From: Fumia xinanensis
GTDB taxonomy: Bacteria > Bacillota > Clostridia > Oscillospirales > Ruminococcaceae
Direction: 5' to 3'
Assembly (NCBI RefSeq): GCF_014384905.1
Contig: NZ_JACRSV010000001.1
Span: 1,054,001-1,118,000 of the forward strand
DNA length: 64,000 bases
The notes beneath the pieces were generated by a model that ran no database searches, had not been told where the DNA came from, and was given only the letters and a program-made list of their open reading frames with translations. Numbering within the stretch: the first letter of the stretch is position 1; every line of letters starts with the position of its first letter. Below are positions 17,012-24,915 of the stretch, piece by piece. The translations under genes were made by a program, and so were the position numbers.

Positions 17012-17374
17012 ATGAAAGGAATTCTCATCATCGCCCACGGAAGCCGGGAACCCGAAACCCTCAAAACCATGGAGGATGTGTTCGCCATGGTCAAGGAGAA
17101 GCTCAGCCACGTCCTCATGGAGCAGGCCTATATGGAGTTTTGCGACGTAAACCTGGAGGCGGGCCTCGACAAGCTCCGGGAACAGGGGGCGGACGACATC
17201 GTGGTGGTGCCCTATTTTCTCTTCTCCGGCGTCCACATCCGGGAGGATATCCCGAAAGAGATCCAAGAATATCTCGCCGCCCATCCCGGTCTCAAGGTGA
17301 CCCTGGGGAACACGCTGGGGGCCGACCCCCGCATCGCAGACGTGCTCTGCGACAGGGTGCGGGAAGTCCTGTAG
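17012..17374 (+). CDS. cbiX: CbiX short form, sirohydrochlorin cobaltochelatase
   Basis: A 120-residue single-domain chelatase (CbiX-S). His9 in IIAHGSREPET and His75 in YFLFSGVHIREDIP are the expected metal-binding pair. It inserts Co2+ into sirohydrochlorin made by the SirC half of the fusion upstream. Short forms function as homodimers in place of the two-domain enzymes. The ribosome binding site is AGAAAGGAACC. Confidence 0.93.
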   Translation: MKGILIIAHGSREPETLKTMEDVFAMVKEKLSHVLMEQAYMEFCDVNLEAGLDKLREQGADDIVVVPYFLFSGVHIREDIPKEIQEYLAAHPGLKVTLGNTLGADPRIADVLCDRVREVL

Positions 17375-17422
17375 CCGGCATAGGGACTAAGGTCGGCTTG
17401 ATTCGGCCAAATTGACAGAAGA

Positions 17423-17461
17423 GGCGGGCACGATGGAAATTGCTTATCTCCATTGTCCGCC
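17423..17461 (+). other. Imperfect hairpin between cbiX and cbiET
   Basis: GGCGG and CCGCC close a stem that continues through G.T, C-G and A-T pairs, a two-base bulge and ATGGA/TCCAT around an 11-nt loop. There is no T-run, so it is not a terminator. It may protect or punctuate the transcript. Confidence 0.35.
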
Positions 17462-17491
17462 GGTGCCATCTTGATCGAAAGGGGACAAATC

Positions 17492-18709
17492 ATGCCCATC
17501 ATCATGCCAAACAGACGTAAAAAAGTATTCCTCATCGGTGTTGGACCGGGAAATCTCCAGCTTTTGACCGCAGAGTCCTGGGAAATTCTCTCGGGCGTAT
17601 CCAGCGTTTATGGAACTGACCGGCTTTGCGCCCTCTGTTGTGCGCTCCGGCCAGACGCCGTTTCGGTACCCGTGGGAGAACTGGTGGACAAAGCTCTTGC
17701 CGACGAAAACCGCTCGGTTGGAATTCTGCTTTCCGGGGACGCGGGGTTTTTCAGCGCGGCCAAACGGCTTTCCGCGGCTCTCAAAGAACAGTGTGACGTA
17801 GAAATTTGCTGCGGCATCAGCAGCTTCCAGTATTTTCTAGCCAAGCTGGGGCGTTCCTATGAGGGCGTGAAATTTGTGAGCCTCCACGGAAGAGGCGGCT
17901 CGATTCTCGGGGCGGTGTCCTATCATCCGGAGGTGTTCGTCCTCACGGGGGGAAAACAGAAGGCACACGACGTTTGCCGGGAGCTTTCTGAACAGGGACT
18001 TTCGCAGATTCAGGTATACGCCGGGGAAAATCTCTCCATGGCTGACGAGCGGATTGTTTCCGGGACGGCAGAAGAGCTTTCAAAAGAGCAATTTTCCGAT
18101 TTGACAGTGCTGTATATTGAGAATCCTGTTTATGTAAACGCACACCTTTCCCTTCGGGATGACGATATTATCCGGGGAAGCGTTCCCATGACCAAAGAAG
18201 AGGTGCGCATTCTTTCCGCCGCCAAACTGCGGGTCAATCCAGGCGACATCGTCTGGGATGTGGGAGCGGGGACGGGTTCCATGTCTTTGGAACTGGCTAG
18301 AAAGGCCTGTGATGGAACGGTTTACGCCGTGGAGCACCATGAAGAGGCGATTGAACTTATCCGGCAAAACCGGCAAAATCTAGGCGCATTCAACGTTGTT
18401 CCGATTCTTGGAGATGCTCCCGACTGCCTTCGTGGGCTGCCCGCTCCGGACAAAGTATTTGTCGGCGGCACCGGAGGGAAGCTGCGGGAAATTTTGTCTC
18501 TGCTTTTTGAACGGAATCCCCAAGTGCGGGTGGTTTTGAATGCCGTGACGCTGGAAACGACTGCAGCGGCGATTTCAGTGCTGCAGGAGCTTCGGTGCGA
18601 GGCGGAAATCGTCACGGTAAACGTCTCACGGGCAAAGAAAGCGGGGGCAAACCACCTGATGGAGGCTCATAATCCTGTAACTGTTATCACAGCGGAAAAG
18701 GCCCGATAA
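17492..18709 (+). CDS. cbiET: CbiE-CbiT fusion (CobL type): cobalt-precorrin C5,C15-methyltransferase and decarboxylase
   Basis: 405 residues. The first half (to about 200) is the CbiE tetrapyrrole methylase, with VFLIGVGPGNLQLLTAES and LLSGDAGFFSAAKRL. The second half (about 215-405) is CbiT, a Rossmann-type methyltransferase with WDVGAGTGSMSLELAR, EHHEEAIELI and FVGGTGGKLREIL. Together they methylate C5 and C15 and remove the C12 acetate carboxyl. The ATG is placed by GAAAGGGGAC; an in-frame start about 40 bases upstream would fall in the hairpin region. Confidence 0.94.
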   Translation: MPIIMPNRRKKVFLIGVGPGNLQLLTAESWEILSGVSSVYGTDRLCALCCALRPDAVSVPVGELVDKALADENRSVGILLSGDAGFFSAAKRLSAALKEQCDVEICCGISSFQYFLAKLGRSYEGVKFVSLHGRGGSILGAVSYHPEVFVLTGGKQKAHDVCRELSEQGLSQIQVYAGENLSMADERIVSGTAEELSKEQFSDLTVLYIENPVYVNAHLSLRDDDIIRGSVPMTKEEVRILSAAKLRVNPGDIVWDVGAGTGSMSLELARKACDGTVYAVEHHEEAIELIRQNRQNLGAFNVVPILGDAPDCLRGLPAPDKVFVGGTGGKLREILSLLFERNPQVRVVLNAVTLETTAAAISVLQELRCEAEIVTVNVSRAKKAGANHLMEAHNPVTVITAEKAR

Positions 18710-18724
18710 TATAGGGATTTTAAG

Positions 18725-18747
18725 ATGTAAAGAATATCGCTTTACAT
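18725..18747 (+). other. Short perfect hairpin between cbiET and cbiA
   Basis: ATGTAAAG and CTTTACAT form an 8-bp stem around a 7-base loop in an AT-rich 90-base gap, followed by AATTCTG rather than a T-run. It is 14 bases before the cbiA ribosome binding site and could be an operator-like palindrome or a transcript-processing element. Confidence 0.35.
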
Positions 18748-18775
18748 ATAATTCTGTCGAAAGGAGGGCTCAAAA

Positions 18776-20167
18776 CTGGAACAAATTAACCTTCCCAGAA
18801 TCATGATCGCCGGTACTCACAGCGGCTGCGGCAAAACGACAGTCACCTGCGCTTTACTGGCCGCTCTAAAGGCTGAGGGCAGGCAGGTTGCCGCCTTTAA
18901 GTGCGGCCCTGATTATATCGACCCTATGTTCCATACCCGGGTGGTGGGGGTTCCTTCCCGGAACCTCGACTTGTTCCTCTGCGGGGAACAAACGGTCAAG
19001 TCTCTCCTTGCTAAGAACAGTAAAAACGTTTCTCTGGCCCTGATGGAAGGGGTCATGGGGTTTTACGACGGACTTTCGGGGGACAGCGCAGAGGCGTCTT
19101 CCCACCATCTGAGTGAAGCCACCGAAACGCCGGTGGTGCTGGTTGCCCACTGCAAGGGGAAATCCCTGTCCCTGGCGGCTGAACTGAAAGGGTTTCACAC
19201 TTTCCGCCCCAATCGGATCGCCGGGGTTATCCTAAATGGAGCCACCCCCATGTCCTATCCCATGTACAGGCGCATCGTTGAGGAACAGACGGGCTTAAAA
19301 GCGCTTGGATACCTGCCGGCGATTCCCGAGGCTTCCTTTAAAAGCCGGCATCTGGGGCTTGTCACAGCGGGGGAAGTGACCTCTTTGCAGGAAAAGGTGC
19401 GTCTTCTGGGAGAAAAAGCCGCCAAGACGATAAACTTGGCAGGAATTCTCGAGCTGGCGGAACTGGCACCTTCGCTGGCATACGAGGCGTTGTCCGAGGC
19501 CCCGGTGGGCGAATGCCGCGTCGGAGTGGCGCTGGATCATTCCTTTTGCTTTTATTACCGGGACAATTTAGACCTGTTGGAAGAGCTGGGGGCTGAAATC
19601 GTTCCATTCTCGCCGCTCAGTGACGAGGCGCTGCCGGAAAACCTGGACGGCCTCCTCTTCGGCGGCGGTTATCCGGAACTCCACGGGCCGAAGCTCGCGG
19701 CAAACGGCTCTTTTCTCAAAAGCCTCCGGGCGGCCGCCGCAGAGGGAATCCCCATTTACGCCGAATGCGGCGGGTTTCTCTACTTGCAGGAAGCACTTTC
19801 TCCCGCCGAAGGGAGGCGTTACCCCATGGCGGGGCTTTTGCCTGGCGAGGGGAGGATGACAAGTCGGCTCACCCGGTTCGGGTATGTGACCCTCCGGGCC
19901 CAGGTGAAGAACCTCCTTTGCGAGAAGGGGGCAGTTATCAACGCCCACGAGTTCCACTACTCTGACAGCAGCTACAACGGCGGCGTTTTTCTGGCGGAAA
20001 GGCCGTCGGGAAAAAACTGGGGCTGCTTCCAGAAAAAGGGGAACATCCTGGCGGGGTACCCTCATCTGCATTTTTACGGCAACCAAAATTTCGCCCGGAA
20101 TTTTGTGGAGGCCTGCTGTGATTACCGAAAAAAGCGGGAAAAAACCCGCCCAAAAGGGAAAAAGTGA
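18776..20167 (+). CDS. cbiA: CbiA, cobyrinate a,c-diamide synthase
   Basis: Glutamine- and ATP-dependent amidation of the a and c side chains. The N-terminal ATPase opens with IAGTHSGCGKTTVTCAL; the C-terminal glutaminase has GLLFGGGYPEL and the nucleophile Cys in YAECGGFLYL. The first ATG in frame (18803) is 35 bases from any ribosome binding site. A strong AAGGAGGG lies seven bases before an in-frame CTG at 18776, which would add MEQINLPRI, and homologues usually have several residues before IAGTHSG. I therefore take CTG as the start (463 residues), with ATG 18803 as the alternative. Confidence 0.9.
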   Translation: MEQINLPRIMIAGTHSGCGKTTVTCALLAALKAEGRQVAAFKCGPDYIDPMFHTRVVGVPSRNLDLFLCGEQTVKSLLAKNSKNVSLALMEGVMGFYDGLSGDSAEASSHHLSEATETPVVLVAHCKGKSLSLAAELKGFHTFRPNRIAGVILNGATPMSYPMYRRIVEEQTGLKALGYLPAIPEASFKSRHLGLVTAGEVTSLQEKVRLLGEKAAKTINLAGILELAELAPSLAYEALSEAPVGECRVGVALDHSFCFYYRDNLDLLEELGAEIVPFSPLSDEALPENLDGLLFGGGYPELHGPKLAANGSFLKSLRAAAAEGIPIYAECGGFLYLQEALSPAEGRRYPMAGLLPGEGRMTSRLTRFGYVTLRAQVKNLLCEKGAVINAHEFHYSDSSYNGGVFLAERPSGKNWGCFQKKGNILAGYPHLHFYGNQNFARNFVEACCDYRKKREKTRPKGKK

Positions 20168-20273
20168 TTTTTATTTTTTCATCAAAGGAAAAGGCGGTTT
20201 TGTAAATCCTGATTCCATGTGCGTTGGGCAAATATGATATCCCATAAATGGGCGGAAAGGGGGAAACCGAAGC

Positions 20274-20846
20274 ATGTTCATCACCATCACCGGCGGGGCG
20301 TCCTCCGGCAAGTCGAGGCTGGGGGAGGATTACGCTCTACGCCTGGGGGGACCTCTCCTTTACATCGCTACTATGGAGCCTTTCGGAGAAGAGGGGAAAA
20401 GCCGCGTAGCGCGCCACCGGACCCTGCGGCAGGGAAAAGGGTTCGAGACGCTGGAGATTTACCGGAACCTGGGCGAGGCGCTGGATGAGCCGTCCTTCCA
20501 AAATACCACAACCGTTTTGCTGGAGTGTATGCTGAATCTGCTTGCAAATGAGACCTTTTCGCCGGCAAATCCGGGAGGAGACCCTGTTTCCTACATCAAG
20601 GCGGATGTACTGGCGCTTAGAAACGCCGTCCCGAACCTCATCGTCATCACCGGAGAAATTTTTTCCGACGGAGAGGATTACCCCCCTGAAACCGCCCGGT
20701 ATATCCGGGATTTAGGGAAGGTGAACCGTTTTCTGGCGGCTCAGTCTGACCTGGTGGTCAAGGCGGTGGCGGGCATTCCTCTAATGCTGAAAGGGAACCT
20801 TTCAAAATTTTCGAAGCAAAGCGCTCAGCCGCCTAATTCAACCTAA
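20274..20846 (+). CDS. cobU: CobU-type adenosylcobinamide kinase / guanylyltransferase (long paralogue)
   Basis: 190 residues with the CobU P-loop TGGASSGKS near 7-15, YIATMEPFGEEGKSR, a RVARHR segment holding the histidine that is guanylylated in CobU, ETLEIYRNL, and LLECMLNLL. In the last third the usual NE-x-G-x-G-(I/V)VP motif is replaced by TGEIFSDGEDYPPET, before GIPLMLKG. It would phosphorylate adenosylcobinamide and activate it with GTP. A second, shorter CobU-like gene lies 0.9 kb downstream. The start is ATG after GAAAGGGGG. Confidence 0.88.
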   Translation: MFITITGGASSGKSRLGEDYALRLGGPLLYIATMEPFGEEGKSRVARHRTLRQGKGFETLEIYRNLGEALDEPSFQNTTTVLLECMLNLLANETFSPANPGGDPVSYIKADVLALRNAVPNLIVITGEIFSDGEDYPPETARYIRDLGKVNRFLAAQSDLVVKAVAGIPLMLKGNLSKFSKQSAQPPNST

Positions 20847-20870
20847 ATCCTGACGAAAGGAGCCGCTTTC

Positions 20871-21629
20871 ATGAAAAATCTGTTAAGCGCTTTCAGTATT
20901 TGCTTTTCCATGTACTCAAAAATTCCCATGCCCCAGGTGGACTGGAAAAAGGAGAACATGAAATACGTGTTCTGCTTTTTTCCGCTCATCGGAGCGGTCA
21001 TTGGCGGCGTTTCGGTCGGATGGTACTACCTGGCTGATTACTGGGGCCTTAACGCCATGCTCTACGGGGCGGTGGCAGCGGTAATTCCGGTGCTGCTCAC
21101 CGGCGGCATCCACATGGATGGCTACGCCGATACCTGCGACGCGATCTTTTCCTACGGCGAACCGGAAAAAAAGCTGGAAATCCTTAAGGATCCCAGAAGC
21201 GGCGCTTTCGCCGTAATCTACACCTGCGTTTATTTCCTTCTGCTTTTCGGCCTATTCACTCAGGTGTACAATGATCCTTTTCACATTGTAGAAATCGGGA
21301 TGGGATACGTGGTGAGCCGGATTCTCAGCGGTTTGGCGGTGGTTTCGATGAACACCGCCAAAGGTTCGGGCCTTGCCCATCTGTTTTCCGGGAACGCCGA
21401 CCGCCGGACGGTACAGGTGGTGCTGGGAGGACTGAGCATCCTGCTGCTGGCGGCGGGAGTGTGGTTTTCCTTCCACATCACGATGATCGGGGCGGCGCTG
21501 CTTCTATGCAATACCCTGATTTTCCGGCAGCTTTGTCAAAAACAGTTTGGTGGCATCACCGGAGACCTGGCGGGTTTTTACCTGCAAATCAGTGAAATCA
21601 TCATCCTGGCGGCCTGCGCGCTGTTTTAA
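20871..21629 (+). CDS. cobS: CobS, adenosylcobinamide-GDP ribazoletransferase
   Basis: Integral membrane enzyme of 252 residues that joins the activated corrinoid to alpha-ribazole. SIYSKIPMP-like opening (MYSKIPMPQVDWKKENMKY), the GGIHMDGYADTCDA metal-binding motif near residue 80 and DPRSGAFAVIY are diagnostic, with about six hydrophobic segments. CGAAAGGAGCC precedes the ATG. Ends about 120 bases before the next gene. Confidence 0.95.
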   Translation: MKNLLSAFSICFSMYSKIPMPQVDWKKENMKYVFCFFPLIGAVIGGVSVGWYYLADYWGLNAMLYGAVAAVIPVLLTGGIHMDGYADTCDAIFSYGEPEKKLEILKDPRSGAFAVIYTCVYFLLLFGLFTQVYNDPFHIVEIGMGYVVSRILSGLAVVSMNTAKGSGLAHLFSGNADRRTVQVVLGGLSILLLAAGVWFSFHITMIGAALLLCNTLIFRQLCQKQFGGITGDLAGFYLQISEIIILAACALF

Positions 21630-21750
21630 ACCGGGGAAGTCGGAAACCGCCGCAAATACAGCGAAAATCGCTTTTGGGAAAAGAAAAAACTCAGGAAAAA
21701 TACGGGAAACGCGGCGGTCAAACCGCGGAATGGATCAAAGGAGGCATCTC

Positions 21751-22167
21751 ATGGTTCTCATTACAGGCGGTGCTTTTCAGGGAAAGACGGCCTTTGCTAA
21801 GGAGCGATTTTCCCTTCGCGACGGCGATTTTGCCGATGGGGGGAGCTGCCCCTTGAACGGCTTTCACGAAAAAGCTGCCCTCAACGGATTGCACCTGCTC
21901 GTCAAACGAATGCTGAAGGCCGGAATGACTGAAAAACAGATTGAAGAGTCTGTCTTAAACGGCCTTTCAGATGGGAACTGCCGCATCGTCCTCATCGATG
22001 AAATTGGCTGCGGCGTAGTCCCTTTGGAAAAGGAAGACCGGGCCTGGCGGGAATGTGTGGGACGGCTCTGCTGCAAGCTGGCGGAACTCGCCGACACGGT
22101 ATTATTGCTCCAATGTGGATTGCCAGCCATGCTAAAAGGGAAACTGCCGGGAGGGGACGCCAAATGA
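21751..22167 (+). CDS. Short CobU-like nucleotide-binding protein (second paralogue)
   Basis: 138 residues, starting at the ATG after AAAGGAGG. It has a CobU-like P-loop TGGAFQGKT and the canonical late motif IDEIGCGVVPLEKEDR, then a CobU-like C-terminus (LLLQCGLPAMLKG). The middle of CobU is missing: no YIAT strand, no RHR nucleophile and no LLEC. It may be a kinase-only form, a partner of the longer CobU 0.9 kb upstream, or a protein with another substrate. Its stop overlaps the start of the cobC-like gene. Confidence 0.8.
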   Translation: MVLITGGAFQGKTAFAKERFSLRDGDFADGGSCPLNGFHEKAALNGLHLLVKRMLKAGMTEKQIEESVLNGLSDGNCRIVLIDEIGCGVVPLEKEDRAWRECVGRLCCKLAELADTVLLLQCGLPAMLKGKLPGGDAK

Positions 22168-22736
22168 TTCTGACTTTTCTCCGCCACGGAAAAACCGCCG
22201 GAAATCTGACACAGCGGTACATCGGCGTCACCGATGAACCCCTCTGCCCGGAGGGGCGAGCGGAACTGCTTCAAAGGGAGCCGCTCACCGCGCCGTCTGC
22301 CCTGTACGCGAGTCCCATGAGGCGGTGCGTTGAAACGGCGGCCATCCTGTTTCCCGGCGTGGAACCCCGGTTTGTCCCGGATTTCCGGGAATGTGACTTT
22401 GGGGACTTTGAGGGCAAAAACTACGCTGAGCTCAATGGAAGCCCCGCTTATCAAAGATTTATCGACACTATGGGGATGGAGATTCCAAACGGCGAGCCGG
22501 GAGACGCCTTTCGGAAGCGGTGCTGCCGGGGCTTTTTGGAGGTCGTAACAGAGCTCGATAAAAGCAGCGTCCCAGACGCTGTCATCGTCTGCCACGGCGG
22601 GACGATCATGGCGGTCATGGAGCGGTTCGAGCGCCGGAAGATGGGCTTTTACGGCTATCAGGCCAAAAACGGCCATGGCTACCAGGCCCAGTGGGATGAA
22701 TGCCGTAAAGTTCTCTCGATATTAGAGGAAATATGA
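22164..22736 (+). CDS. cobC: CobC-like alpha-ribazole phosphatase (histidine phosphatase family)
   Basis: 190 residues with the catalytic LRHGKTAGN at the start, the YASPMRRCVETA segment, the RECDFGDFEGK loop and VCHGGTIMAVME bearing the second histidine. In this context it should dephosphorylate alpha-ribazole phosphate or cobalamin 5'-phosphate. The ATG overlaps the preceding stop (ATGA). As all members of the superfamily look alike, the substrate rests on gene neighbourhood. Confidence 0.87.
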   Translation: MILTFLRHGKTAGNLTQRYIGVTDEPLCPEGRAELLQREPLTAPSALYASPMRRCVETAAILFPGVEPRFVPDFRECDFGDFEGKNYAELNGSPAYQRFIDTMGMEIPNGEPGDAFRKRCCRGFLEVVTELDKSSVPDAVIVCHGGTIMAVMERFERRKMGFYGYQAKNGHGYQAQWDECRKVLSILEEI

Positions 22737-22758
22737 TTTTTGGGAAAGGAATGCCTCC

Positions 22759-23727
22759 ATGAAACTCGTTTTGATTCTGCTTCTGGCCTTTGTGCTGGAC
22801 CTGATTTTCGGGGACCCCCACTGGCTCTATCACCCTGTTCGGCTCATGGGCAGGATGATCGAAAAGGGGGAGAAGTTTCTCCGCCCCCGTTTTCCTCAAA
22901 CCCCCGGCGGGGAACAGGCGGCGGGGACGGTATTGACAGTTTATGTGGTGCTCCTGAGTTTTCTGCTGCCGCTTTTGCTGCTTTGGCTCCTCCGGCTGAT
23001 CCATCCCGCCTGCGCTTTTCTGGCAGAAACTTTTTTCTGCTACCAAATCCTCGCGGTCAAGTCTCTGCGGACCGAAAGCATGAAGGTTTACGCCGCCCTT
23101 CAAGAGGGGAACCTGGAGGAAGCGCGGAAGGCCCTTTCCTGGATCGTGGGGCGGGACACCGAAACCCTCTCAAAAGAGAAGGTGGCAAAAGCGGCGGTGG
23201 AAACGGTGGCGGAGAACACCTCCGACGGGGTTATCGCCCCGCTTTTGTTCATGGCGATCGGCGGCGCGCCGATGGGTTTTCTGTACAAGGCTGTCAACAC
23301 CCTGGACTCGATGATCGGCTACAAAAACGACAGATATCTCTATTTCGGACGATTCGCCGCAAGGCTGGACGATGCTGCAAACCTTATTCCTGCCCGTATT
23401 ACGGCGTTTCTGACCATTCTGTCGGCCTTTTTGCTCCGATATGACGGAAAAGCCGCTTTCCGCGTCTGGAAGCGGGATCGTCATAACCACGCAAGTCCCA
23501 ACAGTGCACAGTCGGAAGCGGCCGCGGCGGGGGCACTGGGCCTTTGCCTAGGTGGGGACGCAACCTATTCCGGCAAGATGGTCCGCAAGCCCACCATCGG
23601 CGACGAAACCCGTCCGGCAGAACCGGAGGATATCCGGCGGGCCAACCGGCTGCTCTACATAACAGCGGTTCTGGGACTAATCCTGTTTGCAGGACTTCGG
23701 ACGGGATTCACAGCGTTTTTCTTTTGA
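22759..23727 (+). CDS. cbiB: CbiB, adenosylcobinamide-phosphate synthase
   Basis: Membrane enzyme of 322 residues that attaches (R)-1-amino-2-propanol phosphate to adenosylcobyric acid. FGDPHWLYHPVRLMGRMI near residues 16-33, VETVAENTSDGVIAPL, and the late ASPNSAQSEAAAAGAL with its conserved acidic surroundings are typical of CbiB. It works with CobD, encoded next. Confidence 0.94.
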   Translation: MKLVLILLLAFVLDLIFGDPHWLYHPVRLMGRMIEKGEKFLRPRFPQTPGGEQAAGTVLTVYVVLLSFLLPLLLLWLLRLIHPACAFLAETFFCYQILAVKSLRTESMKVYAALQEGNLEEARKALSWIVGRDTETLSKEKVAKAAVETVAENTSDGVIAPLLFMAIGGAPMGFLYKAVNTLDSMIGYKNDRYLYFGRFAARLDDAANLIPARITAFLTILSAFLLRYDGKAAFRVWKRDRHNHASPNSAQSEAAAAGALGLCLGGDATYSGKMVRKPTIGDETRPAEPEDIRRANRLLYITAVLGLILFAGLRTGFTAFFF

Positions 23728-23784
23728 TTAAGTGTTTAAAATGGACTTTTTACCTTTCCATCAATAAATAGAAGGAGAAATACA

Positions 23785-24861
23785 ATGGATCAGAATCGAT
23801 TTGCACATGGGGGAGATATTTACTCTTTCGAAAGGCGCTTCCACCAGACGCCTGTTGACTTTTCAGCCAATATTAATCCGCTGGGAATGCCAGAGGAAGC
23901 AGTTGAGGCATATCGGCAGGCCGAACAGAACCTCATCCGATATCCCGAACCGGTGTGCGGAACCCTTATAAAAGAGTTGGCGGCCTTTGAGTGCCTCGGA
24001 GGGAGCTTTTTCCTTTGCGGCAACGGCGCTTCCGATTTGATTTATCGGCTCATGTTTGCGGCAAAGCCCAAAAAAGCCCTGCTGATGGCGCCTACATTTT
24101 CGGAGTATGAACGGGCGCTGCGGGCCATAGAGGCGGAGATTGACTTCCACATGCTGCGGGAAGAGGATGGCTTCGCCCTCACTGAAAAAATTCTCCCTGA
24201 CATTGCGGGCCATGATGTTTTAGTCATTTGCAACCCCAATAATCCCACTGGGACCCTCTTAGGAGAAAAACTGCTCAAACAGATTCTAGATGAATGCTTC
24301 AAACAGGGCTGCCTGCTCTGCATTGACGAGTGCTTTTTGGATTTTGCCGCCGAGCGCATTTCCCTTAAAAGACTTTTTAAAGAAGGGGCTCCTATTGCGT
24401 CGCAGCTGATTATCCTGAAGGCTTTTACCAAAACTTTCGCTATGCCGGGACTGCGGCTTGGGTACTGTATGACCTCAAACCGGGAGCTGCTTCACAGGAT
24501 GGTGTTCTGCGGGCCCTGCTGGAACGTATCTGTGCCTGCCCTCGCATGCGGTGCAGCGGCGTTGCAGGATAAAGGATTTCTGCGAAGGACACGCAGCTTC
24601 CTAAAAACGGAGCGCCAGCGGCTCATCGACGGTGTGACCGAGCTGGGGGCGACGGTCTATGGTTCCAAAGCAAACTACGTCTTTTTTAGGTATCCGGACG
24701 AAGAACTGTATCAAAAGCTGTGTGCCCGGGGCTTCCTCATCCGGGATTGTTCCAACTTCAGGGGGCTGGGAACGGGCTATTACCGGATTGCCGTACGCAC
24801 CGAAGCTGACAATCTCGCCCTTTTGGCGGCAATGAAGCAAATTGCGGAGGAAAACGGATAA
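23785..24861 (+). CDS. cobD: CobD, L-threonine-O-3-phosphate decarboxylase
   Basis: PLP enzyme of the aspartate aminotransferase fold, 358 residues. It begins HGGDIYSFERRF, typical of CobD, followed by DFSANINPLGMP, NPNNPTGTLL and the PLP-lysine region LKAFTKTFAMPGLRLGY. It makes aminopropanol phosphate for CbiB. A histidinol-phosphate aminotransferase is the main alternative by sequence, but the N-terminal HGG motif and the setting favour CobD. No threonine kinase gene was seen nearby to make its substrate. Confidence 0.9.
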   Translation: MDQNRFAHGGDIYSFERRFHQTPVDFSANINPLGMPEEAVEAYRQAEQNLIRYPEPVCGTLIKELAAFECLGGSFFLCGNGASDLIYRLMFAAKPKKALLMAPTFSEYERALRAIEAEIDFHMLREEDGFALTEKILPDIAGHDVLVICNPNNPTGTLLGEKLLKQILDECFKQGCLLCIDECFLDFAAERISLKRLFKEGAPIASQLIILKAFTKTFAMPGLRLGYCMTSNRELLHRMVFCGPCWNVSVPALACGAAALQDKGFLRRTRSFLKTERQRLIDGVTELGATVYGSKANYVFFRYPDEELYQKLCARGFLIRDCSNFRGLGTGYYRIAVRTEADNLALLAAMKQIAEENG

Positions 24862-24915
24862 CGGCAGAAAAAGGCTGCTGCCACAATCTACAAGGAGCCA
24901 GAAAGGAAGCGGATT

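Noticed and set aside
18710..18775. A second cobalamin riboswitch upstream of cbiA
   Set aside because: Only a short hairpin is present; there is no B12 box or aptamer core.
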